Shown here: positions 1 to 6,578 of the stretch, piece after piece
Numbering within the stretch: position 1 is the stretch's first letter
How the letters are laid out: each line of letters starts with the position of its first letter
NCBI GenBank assembly: GCA_013695115.1
Contig: JACDBD010000110.1
Location: 1 to 19,587, forward strand
Direction of reading: 5' to 3'
Source of the DNA: Actinomycetota bacterium
GTDB taxonomy: Bacteria; Actinomycetota; Acidimicrobiia; IMCC26256; JACDBD01
DNA length: 19,587 nucleotides
Translations under genes and position numbers: made by a program
Notes under the pieces: generated by a model
The model's database searches: none
Told to the model about the DNA's origin: nothing
The model's input: the letters and a program-made list of their open reading frames with translations, nothing else

Positions 1-103
1 TCAAGGCGCGGGCTCATCCATCGGGGGCTTGGCGGAAGCACCGATGCTATCGGCGGCCAGTCCGACGGGGCGGCGGGGGTTGCCGGGCGGCCTGCATAGA
101 CAA

Positions 104-118
104 AGCGATATAATCGCT
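104..118 (+). promoter_or_regulatory. Consensus -10 box inside a palindromic operator candidate, upstream of the HTH gene
   Basis: The 15-bp stretch AGCGATATAATCGCT is a perfect 6-bp inverted repeat around a 3-bp centre. It contains TATAAT, a perfect -10 hexamer, at 109-114. The GTG start of the HTH gene lies 6 bp after the hexamer, so transcription would begin at or next to the start codon. No convincing -35 box is visible at the usual distance. A repressor dimer bound here would cover the -10 box, which fits autoregulation by the Xre-type protein encoded immediately downstream. The palindrome and the hexamer are seen directly; the operator role is inferred. Confidence 0.6.
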
Positions 119-120
119 GG

Positions 121-450
121 GTGACGCCAGCCGCGTTGATCGCCCGGGCCCGCCGGCGGGCCGGGTATACGCAGGCCCAACTGGCTTCCCGCGCCGGGAC
201 CAGCCAGCCCGTGATCTCCGCCTACGAGCACGGGAAACGCGACCCCACGGTGTCGACGCTGCGCCGCCTCCTAGCGGCGGCCGGAGCCCAGCTCGAGCTG
301 CGGACGGCATCCCTGGCGGCAACCGAGGTGGACGAGCCGGCGATCGCTCGGGATCACGCCGCGGGCCTCGTCGACGTCTTGCTGCTCGGCGACGCGATCC
401 CGTTCCGGCGTCGCGGCGACCTGACTTTCCCCCGGATCTTCTCGTCGTGA
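121..450 (+). CDS. Xre-family HTH protein, antitoxin-like partner of the nucleotidyltransferase
   Basis: A 109-residue protein starting at GTG. Residues about 4-60 form a Cro/C1-type helix-turn-helix: an RRRAGYTQAQLASRAG first half, then SQPVISAYEHGKRDPTVSTL, where the recognition helix and the RxPS/T-like end are clear. The 34-residue tail ends in an IPFRRRGDLTFPRI-like segment, a type of tail I associate with HTH proteins paired with nucleotidyltransferases. Its stop codon overlaps the start of the next gene (GTGA, 447-450), so the two are translationally coupled. The start is supported by the TATAAT box 6 bp upstream. The likely role is autorepressor and antitoxin; it could be a plain regulator if the partner is not toxic. 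Confidence 0.85.
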   Translation: MTPAALIARARRRAGYTQAQLASRAGTSQPVISAYEHGKRDPTVSTLRRLLAAAGAQLELRTASLAATEVDEPAIARDHAAGLVDVLLLGDAIPFRRRGDLTFPRIFSS

Positions 451-992
451 CGATCACCCGCACGCTGCCCGAGAAGGTGCGCGCGCTCGATGACGCGCTC
501 CGCGACGTGCCTCACGCGTTCGGTGGAGCGATCGCGCTCGCCTACTACGCCGAGCCGCGCGCAACCGTCGACATCGACGTCAACGTCTTCATCCCCGAAG
601 CCGACGCGAGGCGCGCCATCGAGCCACTCCGCGAGGTCGGCGTCACCACCGACAAGGCGGCAGTCACGAGGGCAACGACGGAAGGCCAGGTCCGCCTGGC
701 GTGGGACGGCACGCCGGTCGATCTGTTCTTCAGCTACGACGCCTTCCACGACGCGGCTCAACGATCGGTCCGCGAGGTCCCGTTCGCCGACGGCACGATC
801 CCGATCCTCGGCCCCGAGCATCTCGTCGTGTGCAAGGTCGTCTTCGACCGACCCCAGGACTGGGTCGACATCGCCGCGATCCGCGATGCCGGGACCCGGG
901 TCGATGGAGCCGAGATCGTCCGCTGGGTGCAGCGCATCGTCGGCGACGACGATCCGCGCTACGAGCGCATCATAGAGCTGCTCGTTCTATGA
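447..992 (+). CDS. AbiEii-like nucleotidyltransferase, toxin candidate
   Basis: A 181-residue protein of the nucleotidyltransferase superfamily. It shows the GG motif (G26-G27), then R38, then the metal-binding DxD pair in VDIDV (D42, D44), and a third acidic position at D92 in VDLFF. Residues 125-146 contain the H-L-V-V-C-K...R-P-Q-D-W-V-D-I pattern, which matches the K...RxKDxxDI segment of AbiEii/DUF1814-type enzymes. All catalytic acids are present, so the enzyme should be active. Related toxins transfer nucleotides to tRNA or proteins; the target here is unknown. The start is a GTG overlapping the HTH stop codon by 4 bp. A housekeeping nucleotidyltransferase is less likely given the HTH partner and small size. 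Confidence 0.8.
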   Translation: MTITRTLPEKVRALDDALRDVPHAFGGAIALAYYAEPRATVDIDVNVFIPEADARRAIEPLREVGVTTDKAAVTRATTEGQVRLAWDGTPVDLFFSYDAFHDAAQRSVREVPFADGTIPILGPEHLVVCKVVFDRPQDWVDIAAIRDAGTRVDGAEIVRWVQRIVGDDDPRYERIIELLVL

Positions 993-1254
993 GGCAGGTG
1001 GCTGCGGGATGATCGAGCGCTCGAGATCGGTCAAGGCGACCAGTTGAACGGTGATCGTTCCCGGCGGAATCTGCGATTCTGGCTCGTGTCGCTCGTCGGA
1101 GGCGCGTTCTTCATCTTGCTGTTCGAGTCCGCCAGGCGGCTGGGAGGAGGTCCTTTTGCGTCCGGGTTTGCAAGAGTGTGGCAGTCGCTGTGCTGGTAGC
1201 AGCGGGGCTCTGGCAATGGCGCCGGGAGCGATAAGTGTCGCTGACGTCGGGGCT
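993..1254 (+). other. Gene-poor region with a possible 51-residue membrane ORF or gene remnant
   Basis: No confident gene lies in these 262 bp. In the frame of the preceding gene, a TTG at 1044 opens a 51-codon reading frame to TAG at 1197-1199. It encodes a basic start (NGDRSRRNLRFW) followed by a helix-like WLVSLVGGAFFILLFE. Third positions are mostly G/C in its first half and less so in its second. In another frame, GTG at 1178 to TAA at 1232 reads VAVLVAAGLWQWRRER, again like the end of a membrane helix with positive charges. Two membrane-like pieces in different frames suggest a decayed gene, or simply chance. No TANNNT box with suitable spacing was found. Confidence 0.2.
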
Positions 1255-3126
1255 CTACGCCGGTTCCGCCGCGCGGTCGAGCTGGGTGCGGTAGAGGTCG
1301 GCGTAGAGGCCACCCGCCCGCAGCAGCTCCTCGTGGCGTCCCTCCTCGACGATCTTGCCTTCGTCCATCACCAGGATGCGGTCGGCGGCCACGATCGTGG
1401 AGAGCCGGTGCGCGATGACCAGCGACGTACGACCTCGCAGCGCGTCGGCCAACGCGTGCTGGATCGCGAGCTCCGATTCGGAGTCGAGGTGTGAGGTCGC
1501 CTCGTCGAGGATCACGACGCGCGGGCTCTTGAGCAGCATGCGGGCGATCGCCAGGCGCTGCTTCTCGCCGCCCGACATCCGGTAACCCCGCTCGCCGACG
1601 ATGGTGTCGTAGCCGTCGGGGAGCGACTCGATGAGGTCGTGGATGCGGGCGGCGCGCGCCGCTTCGACGAGATCGTCGTCGGTCGCGTCGGGACGGCCGT
1701 AGCGCAGGTTCTCGCGGATCGACTCGTGGAACAGGTGCGGGTCCTGCATCACCATCCCGACCGCATCGCGCAGCGAGTCCATGGTCAGGTCGCGCACATC
1801 GATGCCGTCGAACGTCACCTGTCCCTGGCTCACGTCCTGGATCCGGGGCACGAGCATCGCGGTCGTGGTCTTGCCCGCTCCCGACGGGCCCACCAGCGCG
1901 ACCAGCTCGCCCGGTTCGACCGTGAAGCTCACGTCGCGCAGGATCCACGCGCTCGGGTCGTCGCTCGGAACCACCAGCCCCTCCTCGAGGGATGCCAGCG
2001 ACGCCAGCGCGCCCGGAGGATGACGGAACCACACCCGGTCGAACGCGATCCGGCCCATCGGATCCACCACGTCGACCGCGCCGGGGCGCTCGGCCACCAG
2101 CGGCGGGAAGTCGAGCACCTCGAAGACGCGCTCGAAGCTGACGAGGGCGGTGATCACGTCGACGCGGGCGTTCGTGAGCTGGGTGAGCGGCTGGTAGATC
2201 TGGGTCACGTACACCACGAAGGCGGCGATGGTGCCGATCTCGATCGCGCCCGAGATCACCAGGTTGCCGCCGACGTAGTACACGACCGCGGTGCCGACGG
2301 CGGCGACGAGGCCGAGGGCGACGAACAGGATCCGGGCGTACATCGCGCTGGTGACGCCGATGTCGCGCACCCGGCCCGCCCGGCTCGAGAACCCGTCGCG
2401 CTCACGGTCGTGCCGGCCGAACAGCTTCACCACCAGCGCGCCGGTCACGTTGAACCGCTCGGCCAGGGTGTTGTTCATCGACGCGTTGAGCTCCATGCCC
2501 TCGCGGGTGACGACTTGCAGGCGGCGCCCGATGCGCCGGGCCGGGAGGATGAACGCCGGCAGCACCAGCAGGGTGAGGATCGTCAGGCGCCACTCGAGGG
2601 CGAGCATGAACGTGAGCGTCACCGCCAGGCCGATGATGTTGGCCGCGACCGTGCCCAACGTGTTGGTGACCGCCTGCTGGGCGCCGATCACGTCGTTGTT
2701 CATCCGCGACATGAGCGCGCCGGTCTGGGTGCGGGTGAAGAAGGAGATCGGCAGCCGCTGGACGTGGTCGAAGAGCGCGACCCGCATGTCGTAGATCAGG
2801 CCCTCGCCGATGCGGGCCGAGTACCAGCGTTGGAGCAGCGAGAGCGCGGCGCTGGCGAGCGCGAGGGCGACGGCGCCGGCGGCGAGGGCGGTGACGAGGC
2901 CCCGGTTCTCGTCGGGGACGGCCGTGTCGAGCAGCGTCTTCAGCAGCAAGGGCGGGATGGCCGTGACCACGGCGGCGGCGATCACCGCCACCAGGAACCC
3001 GATGAGGAGGCCCCGGTAGGGACGGGCGAGGCCCAGCACGCGCCGGATCAGGGCCCGCTCGATCCGCTTTCCCCGCACCGCGTCCGGGTCGCGCCGGAAG
3101 CCCATCACCGTCATGTGCTGCTGCAT
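1255..3126 (-). CDS. ABC exporter half-transporter (fused membrane domain and ATPase), homodimer type
   Basis: A 623-residue protein with the TMD-NBD layout of type IV (MsbA-like) exporters. Hydrophobic helices fill residues about 40-330. The nucleotide-binding domain has Walker A GPSGAGKT (413-420), a Q-loop Gln in VMQDPHLF, signature MSGGEKQR (from 517), Walker B VVILDEA with catalytic Glu (537-543) and the H-loop His (573). Every catalytic residue is intact, so a homodimer with two working sites is expected, in contrast to the pair at 13146-16847. A spacer of about 30 residues (366-395) sits before the first NBD strand, something I recall from other actinobacterial relatives. The substrate cannot be told. 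Start is ATG at 3126; M5 is an alternative. Confidence 0.93.
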   Translation of the reverse strand: MQQHMTVMGFRRDPDAVRGKRIERALIRRVLGLARPYRGLLIGFLVAVIAAAVVTAIPPLLLKTLLDTAVPDENRGLVTALAAGAVALALASAALSLLQRWYSARIGEGLIYDMRVALFDHVQRLPISFFTRTQTGALMSRMNNDVIGAQQAVTNTLGTVAANIIGLAVTLTFMLALEWRLTILTLLVLPAFILPARRIGRRLQVVTREGMELNASMNNTLAERFNVTGALVVKLFGRHDRERDGFSSRAGRVRDIGVTSAMYARILFVALGLVAAVGTAVVYYVGGNLVISGAIEIGTIAAFVVYVTQIYQPLTQLTNARVDVITALVSFERVFEVLDFPPLVAERPGAVDVVDPMGRIAFDRVWFRHPPGALASLASLEEGLVVPSDDPSAWILRDVSFTVEPGELVALVGPSGAGKTTTAMLVPRIQDVSQGQVTFDGIDVRDLTMDSLRDAVGMVMQDPHLFHESIRENLRYGRPDATDDDLVEAARAARIHDLIESLPDGYDTIVGERGYRMSGGEKQRLAIARMLLKSPRVVILDEATSHLDSESELAIQHALADALRGRTSLVIAHRLSTIVAADRILVMDEGKIVEEGRHEELLRAGGLYADLYRTQLDRAAEPA

Positions 3127-3137
3127 CTGGTTCGTTC

Positions 3138-3143
3138 AACCTA
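3138..3143 (-). promoter_or_regulatory. Putative -10 box (TAGGTT) for the leftward ABC exporter
   Basis: On the minus strand TAGGTT matches the actinobacterial TANNNT pattern and ends 11 bp before the ATG at 3126. This would give a leader of only a few nucleotides. No clear -35 element is seen. Confidence 0.35.
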
Positions 3144-3267
3144 TCGGGGACGGCCGCTGATTCCCCGGTCCCCGTGCCCCGCGAGACTCATCGGATGGAT
3201 CGTCGCGATTCGCCTTCCCCGGCGTCGTGAGCAACCGCTACTCAGCTTGGGGGCGCAACTACTCAGA

Positions 3268-3273
3268 TAAGGT
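3268..3273 (+). promoter_or_regulatory. Putative -10 box (TAAGGT) for the acyl-CoA dehydrogenase
   Basis: TAAGGT lies 10 bp before the ATG at 3284, in a comparatively A/T-rich patch. It argues for the ATG at 3284 rather than the upstream in-frame GTG at 3227, because use of 3227 would place this promoter inside the coding sequence. Confidence 0.4.
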
Positions 3274-3283
3274 CACGGTCCGC

Positions 3284-4441
3284 ATGGCGACCGACCCGCA
3301 GGTGCGCGAGGAGCTGGTCGCGACCGTCCGCCGGTTCGTCGAGCGCGAAGTTCTGCCGGTCGCGCTCGAGCTCGAGCACGCCGACGAGTACCCCGCCGCC
3401 ATCGTCGACGGGATGCGCGCACTGGGACTCTTCGGCATCACCGTGCCCGAGGAGTACGGCGGTCTCGGGCTCGACCTCCCCACCTACACCGGCGTCATCG
3501 AGGAGCTGGCCGCCGGGTGGATGTCCCTTTCGGGCGTTCTGAACACCCACGTCATCGCGGCCAACCTCCTCAAGTCGTGCGGGACCGAGGAGCAGCGCAA
3601 GCGGTGGCTGCCCCCGCTCGCCGCGGGGGAGATCCGGGGCGCCCTGTCACTCTCCGAGCCCGACGCCGGCAGCGACACGAGCGCGCTCACCTGCAAGGCC
3701 GAGCGCGACGGCGACGAGTACGTCATCACCGGCACGAAGATGTGGGTGACCAACGGGGTGCGGGCGGGCCTGGTCGCACTGGCGGCGCGCACCGCCGAAG
3801 GCATCACGTGCTTCATGGTCGAGAAGGAGCCGGGCGCCGAGCGCTCCGGCGGAATCAGCGTGAGCCGCAACATCGGCAAGCTCGGCTACAAGGGCATCGA
3901 GACCGTCGAGATGGTCTACGACGCCCACCGGGTCCCCGCCGACGCGGTGCTCGGCGGCGACGAGGGCCTGGGACGGGGCCAGCACTTCATCCTCTCGGCA
4001 CTGGAAGTCGGCCGCATCAACATCGCCGCCCGGGCGGTGGGGGTGGCCCGGGCCGCGTTCGAGGCTGCGATCAAGTACGCGCAGGAGCGCGAGACCTTCG
4101 GGAAGCCGATCGCGCAGCACCAGGCCATCCAGATGAAGCTGGCCGACATGGGCACGCAGCTCCAGGCGGCGCGGCTCCTCACCGAGCACGCCGCGGAACT
4201 GAAGGAAGCGGGCGCGCGCTGCGACGTCGAGGCGGGCATGGCGAAGCTGTTCGCCAGCGAAGCCGCGTTCGAGATCGCGACCGAGGCCATGCGCATCCAC
4301 GGCGGGATGGGGTACACGACCGAGCTGCCGGTCGAGCGCTACTACCGCGATGCGCCGCTCATGATCATCGGCGAGGGCACCAACGAGATCCAGCGCCTGG
4401 TGATCGCCCGCGGCCTACTGCAGCGCTACGCCATCGACTAA
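3284..4441 (+). CDS. Acyl-CoA dehydrogenase
   Basis: A 385-residue FAD-dependent acyl-CoA dehydrogenase that would introduce the 2,3-double bond into an acyl-CoA, passing electrons to ETF. The N-terminal helical domain is followed by the family signature around LSLSEPDAGSDTSAL (from residue 121), the beta domain with the GTKMWVTNG segment (150-158), and the C-terminal helices with RETFGKPIAQHQAIQ. The catalytic base is most likely E364 in IIGEGTNEIQ, followed by the FAD-binding R...IARGLLQR end. The length is typical of short-chain members. An in-frame GTG at 3227 would add 19 residues with no family resemblance. Chain-length specificity cannot be assigned. It converges with the ABM gene at a gap of only 7 bp. 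Confidence 0.93.
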   Translation: MATDPQVREELVATVRRFVEREVLPVALELEHADEYPAAIVDGMRALGLFGITVPEEYGGLGLDLPTYTGVIEELAAGWMSLSGVLNTHVIAANLLKSCGTEEQRKRWLPPLAAGEIRGALSLSEPDAGSDTSALTCKAERDGDEYVITGTKMWVTNGVRAGLVALAARTAEGITCFMVEKEPGAERSGGISVSRNIGKLGYKGIETVEMVYDAHRVPADAVLGGDEGLGRGQHFILSALEVGRINIAARAVGVARAAFEAAIKYAQERETFGKPIAQHQAIQMKLADMGTQLQAARLLTEHAAELKEAGARCDVEAGMAKLFASEAAFEIATEAMRIHGGMGYTTELPVERYYRDAPLMIIGEGTNEIQRLVIARGLLQRYAID

Positions 4442-4448
4442 TGCGGGA

Positions 4449-4757
4449 CTAGATCGACACGCCCTTGGCCTGGACCGGCTCGCCCAGGATGAGCTCGCTC
4501 TCGGCGATGAGCGGTCCGAACGTGGCGCCCGCCTTGGCCATGGCGTCGCTGCTGCCGTGGGTACCGAGGGCGTCGGTATCGGAGTAGAGCTCGTAGAACC
4601 AGAACAGGTCGGGGTCGTCCTTGGCGCGGTTGAGGGCGTAGACCTCCGTGCCGGGCTCCTGCTCGACCTGGTCGAAGATCGCCGCGAACGCGGCCACCAG
4701 CTCATCGCCCTTGCCTTCCTTGACCCGCAGCTTGGCCAGCATCGAGACCTTCGCCAT
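4449..4757 (-). CDS. Antibiotic-biosynthesis-monooxygenase (ABM) domain protein
   Basis: A small 102-residue dimeric alpha-beta barrel (ABM/YgiN-like) protein. The AKLRVKEGKGDELVAAF start, the EPGTEVYALNRAKDDPDLFWFYELYSD centre and the later SDAMAKAGATFGPLIAE helix match the family. Members include quinol monooxygenases and heme-degrading enzymes, but many only sense or bind small molecules, so no reaction is assigned. The start chosen is ATG at 4757, because a purine-rich GGGAAGGGA site lies just upstream. A further ATG at 4808 would add 17 non-family residues and overlap the divergent MaoC start. Its promoter appears to overlap that of the MaoC gene. Confidence 0.85.
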   Translation of the reverse strand: MAKVSMLAKLRVKEGKGDELVAAFAAIFDQVEQEPGTEVYALNRAKDDPDLFWFYELYSDTDALGTHGSSDAMAKAGATFGPLIAESELILGEPVQAKGVSI

Positions 4758-4788
4758 GGTTCGTCCCTTCCCCTCGGTGAGCGGCGGC

Positions 4789-4798
4789 ATCGTACGCT
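4789..4798. promoter_or_regulatory. Overlapping divergent -10 boxes between the ABM and MaoC genes
   Basis: The 10-bp stretch ATCGTACGCT reads TACGCT (4793-4798) on the plus strand and TACGAT (4794-4789) on the minus strand. The two boxes share the central TA and contain a CGTACG palindrome. The plus box lies 8 bp before the MaoC ATG at 4807, fitting a leaderless transcript. The minus box would give the ABM gene a leader of about 25 nt containing its ribosome-binding site. RNA polymerase could probably use only one direction at a time. Confidence 0.5.
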
Positions 4799-4806
4799 CT
4801 CGCCCC

Positions 4807-5313
4807 ATGACCGAGCACGAGCGGCCGTTCGGGCGCTACTTCGAGGACTTCGAGCCCGGCGACACCTACAAGCACTGGCCGGGCAAGACCATCACCGAGT
4901 ACGACGACCACCTCTTCTGCATGATCACCATGAACCACCATCCGCTCCACACCGACGCGTGGTTCGCGGAGACCCAGACCCAGTTCGGCAAGAACGTCGT
5001 CGTAGGCAACCTCGTGTACTCGCTCGTGCTCGGCATGAGCGTGCCCGACGTCAGCGGCGTGGCGATCGCCAACCTCGAGGTCGAGGAGCTCAAGCACAAG
5101 ATGCCGACGTTCCACGGCGACACGATCTACGCCGAGACCAACGTCCTCGACAAGAAGGAGTCGTCGAGCAAGCCCGACCGGGGCATCGTGAGCGTCGAGA
5201 CCCGCGGGTTCAACCAGCGGGGCGAGGAGGTCTGCTACTTCCGCCGCAAGGTGATGGTCCCCAAGCGGGAGGCGGCCACGCCTCGCCGGCGGCCCTACAC
5301 CTCGCCCGAGTAG
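4807..5313 (+). CDS. MaoC-family dehydratase (hot-dog fold) with a variant active-site motif
   Basis: A 168-residue single hot-dog-domain protein of the MaoC/R-specific hydratase group, which adds water to or removes it from CoA esters. YFEDFEPGDTYKHWPGKTITEYDD matches the N-terminal strand region. The hydratase motif, usually (S/T)GDxNPxH, reads TMNHHPLH here: the His is kept but the Asp and Asn positions are Asn and His. MaoC relatives acting on branched or C4-C5 CoA esters can also deviate from the classic motif, so this may be a subfamily mark and not loss of function. The start is ATG at 4807, supported by TACGCT 8 bp upstream. HIT and membrane-protein genes follow closely. Confidence 0.88.
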   Translation: MTEHERPFGRYFEDFEPGDTYKHWPGKTITEYDDHLFCMITMNHHPLHTDAWFAETQTQFGKNVVVGNLVYSLVLGMSVPDVSGVAIANLEVEELKHKMPTFHGDTIYAETNVLDKKESSSKPDRGIVSVETRGFNQRGEEVCYFRRKVMVPKREAATPRRRPYTSPE

Positions 5314-5324
5314 CGGCGCAGTCC

Positions 5325-5750
5325 GTGCCCGCGTCGCCGAAGCCCTGCCCGTTCTGCGCGATCGCCAATGGCGAACAGGAAGCCGCCCACGTGGTCCACG
5401 AGACCGACGACGTCGTCGCCTTTCTCGACATCCGGCCGGTCTTCGTGGGGCACACGTTGGTCGTTCCCCGCGACCACATCGACACGCTGCTCGACCTGCC
5501 CGTCCAGCAGCTCGGCCCCTACTTCGCCGAGGTGCAGCGGGTCACGGCCGCGGTCACGAAGGCGATGGACGCGCACGGCAGCTTCGTCGCCGTGAACAAC
5601 GTCGTGAGCCAGAGCGTCCCCCACCTGCACACCCACGTCGTGCCCCGCCGGCGCAAGGACGGCCTCCGGGGCTTCTTCTGGCCCCGAACGAAGTACGAGG
5701 GCGAGACGGCCATGGCCGAGGTCGCGAGCCGGATCCGGGAGGCGTTCTGA
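5325..5750 (+). CDS. HIT-family nucleotide-binding hydrolase or transferase
   Basis: A 141-residue histidine-triad protein starting at GTG, 11 bp after the MaoC stop. The nucleotide-binding core is VAVNNVVSQSVPHLHTHVVPR, whose HxHxH triad is H100, H102, H104, with H102 the expected nucleophile. CPFC near the start (C8, C11) is the zinc-site pair found in Hint-like members. DIRPVFVGHTLVVPRDH is the conserved N-terminal part of the fold. Family members cleave AMP from lysine-AMP or other nucleoside phosphoramidates, or act on Ap4A-like dinucleotides; the substrate is not predictable here. The next gene overlaps its stop by 1 bp. Confidence 0.92.
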   Translation: MPASPKPCPFCAIANGEQEAAHVVHETDDVVAFLDIRPVFVGHTLVVPRDHIDTLLDLPVQQLGPYFAEVQRVTAAVTKAMDAHGSFVAVNNVVSQSVPHLHTHVVPRRRKDGLRGFFWPRTKYEGETAMAEVASRIREAF

Positions 5751-5989
5751 TGCAAGCCGTCGTTTCGTTCTGCTGCGGGCTCCTGTTCCTCGGCATCGCG
5801 ATTCTCGGGTTCGTCCTGTTCCTGACCCAGGGCGACGCGCTCGGGGCCTTGTTCTTCGGGCTCGGCTTCCTGGTGGGGGCGGCCGCCTGGTTCGGTGCCG
5901 CGGCCCACGCCCGCGGGATCAAGCTCGGCTCGCTCTCCGAGGCCTGGCGGGCGGTCTGGGGGCGGTCGGAGCCGGGGCCGCCCGGCTGA
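5750..5989 (+). CDS. Small two-helix membrane protein of unknown function
   Basis: A 79-residue protein with two clear hydrophobic segments, about residues 4-26 and 33-51, separated by a short TQGDALG turn, followed by a mildly basic C-terminal tail of some 25 residues. I do not recognise the family. The ATG overlaps the TGA of the HIT gene (TGATG), so translation is probably coupled and the gene likely belongs to the MaoC/HIT transcript. Hydrophobic composition and third-position G/C both support a real gene. The final codons coincide with an inverted repeat at 5970-5987. Confidence 0.7.
   Translation: MQAVVSFCCGLLFLGIAILGFVLFLTQGDALGALFFGLGFLVGAAAWFGAAAHARGIKLGSLSEAWRAVWGRSEPGPPG
5970..5987 (+). 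terminator. Hairpin at the end of the MaoC/HIT/membrane-protein group
   Basis: AGCCGGG and CCCGGCT form a perfect 7-bp stem with a 4-nt GCCG loop, ending on the first base of the TGA stop of the membrane-protein gene. No T-run follows, so intrinsic termination is uncertain. GC-rich coding DNA often yields such repeats by chance. Confidence 0.3.
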
Positions 5990-6016
5990 CCCGCTTGCCC
6001 CGGGCCCCACGGTGCC

Positions 6017-6029
6017 GTAATAATGTAAT
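6017..6029 (+). promoter_or_regulatory. A/T-rich direct repeat and -10-like box upstream of the RHH-like gene
   Basis: Two GTAAT copies (6017-6021 and 6025-6029) repeat with an 8-bp period directly before the ATG at 6032, with a third TAAT at 6021-6024. The same stretch holds TAATGT (6021-6026), a TANNNT -10 candidate 5 bp before the start. This is one of the most A/T-rich spots in the window. It could be promoter, operator, or both. Confidence 0.4.
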
Positions 6030-6031
6030 CA

Positions 6032-6556
6032 ATGAGACTGGCCTCCAGCAAGACCCAGGGGTGGTTCGCCGGGCGCCTCCCCGACGGCTGGTTCAGCGGC
6101 GTCCCCGAGGTCACGTACGACCGGGAGGAGATCCTGGTCGTGGGGGAGCTGGCCGAGCCCGAGTCGGTCCAGGGCGCCGACGACGACGCCCGCGCCGCCG
6201 CCCGCCGGTCCCGCATCGAGGGCTTCCGGGAGGACACCCGGGCCCAGCGCATGCGAATCGCCGATGACGCCGAGCACAAGTTCGGGCGCAAGGTGGCGTG
6301 GGGGGCGCGCTGCGGCGGGGAACAGGTGGTCTTCACCAGCCTGAGCGTTCCCGTCATGACCCGGCTGCGGATGCCCGAGCGAGCCGTCCTCGACACCCTG
6401 GTCGAGGCCAGCGTCGCCCGCAGTCGCAGCGAGGCACTCGCCTGGTGCGTGCGGCTGGTGCGCGATCACGAGTCGGACTGGATCCAGCAGCTGCGCGACG
6501 CCCTCGCCCACGTCGACGACGCCCGCGCCGGCGGCCCCGAGCCCTCGACGCCGTAA
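6032..6556 (+). CDS. Unrecognised protein with a C-terminal ribbon-helix-helix-like segment
   Basis: A 174-residue soluble protein. I do not recognise the full-length family. Residues 1-48 look like a small beta-rich module (GWFAGRLPDGWFSG, then EEILVVGEL). Residues 49-80 are acidic and then arginine-rich. Residues 105-145 follow the ribbon-helix-helix plan: a strand PVMTRLRMPE, a first helix RAVLDTLVEASVA, then SRSEALAWCVRLV, where the SRSEA turn and second helix match CopG/Arc-type domains. If so, it is a DNA-binding protein, and the TAAT repeats just before its start are an obvious candidate site for self-control. The RHH call rests on pattern reading only. The gene stands alone, followed by the peptidase promoter. 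Confidence 0.6.
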   Translation: MRLASSKTQGWFAGRLPDGWFSGVPEVTYDREEILVVGELAEPESVQGADDDARAAARRSRIEGFREDTRAQRMRIADDAEHKFGRKVAWGARCGGEQVVFTSLSVPVMTRLRMPERAVLDTLVEASVARSRSEALAWCVRLVRDHESDWIQQLRDALAHVDDARAGGPEPSTP

Positions 6557-6564
6557 CCGCCCGG

Positions 6565-6570
6565 TACGCT
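6565..6570 (+). promoter_or_regulatory. Putative -10 box (TACGCT) of the M1-type peptidase
   Basis: TACGCT lies 8 bp before the CTG at 6579. Hexamer and spacing are identical to those before the MaoC ATG (TACGCT at 4793, start at 4807). It therefore marks 6579 as a probable transcription and translation start. Confidence 0.45.
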
Positions 6571-6578
6571 CGCCCGGC

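Noticed and set aside
1..231. A 76-codon minus-strand frame ending at the left edge
   Set aside because: About half of it lies antisense to the HTH gene and its promoter, and the translation is rich in Pro and Gly without any recognisable feature. I see no supported gene in 1-103.
1639..3270. A 543-codon open frame on the plus strand opposite the ABC exporter gene
   Set aside because: It is the mirror of a gene with clear Walker and signature motifs. Its translation is rich in His, Arg, Asp and Gly, as expected for the antisense of GC-rich coding DNA, with no domain.
3227..3283. GTG at 3227 as start of the acyl-CoA dehydrogenase
   Set aside because: The 19 extra residues do not resemble the family, and a TAAGGT box lies within them; the ATG at 3284 gives a typical length.
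4758..4808. ATG at 4808 as start of the ABM protein
   Set aside because: It would add 17 non-family residues, overlap the divergent start and skip the good ribosome-binding site before 4757.
3284..5989. Acyl-CoA dehydrogenase, ABM protein, MaoC and later the flavin reductase considered as a natural-product gene cluster
   Set aside because: No synthase, carrier protein or tailoring set is present, and the genes are on opposite strands in separate transcripts.
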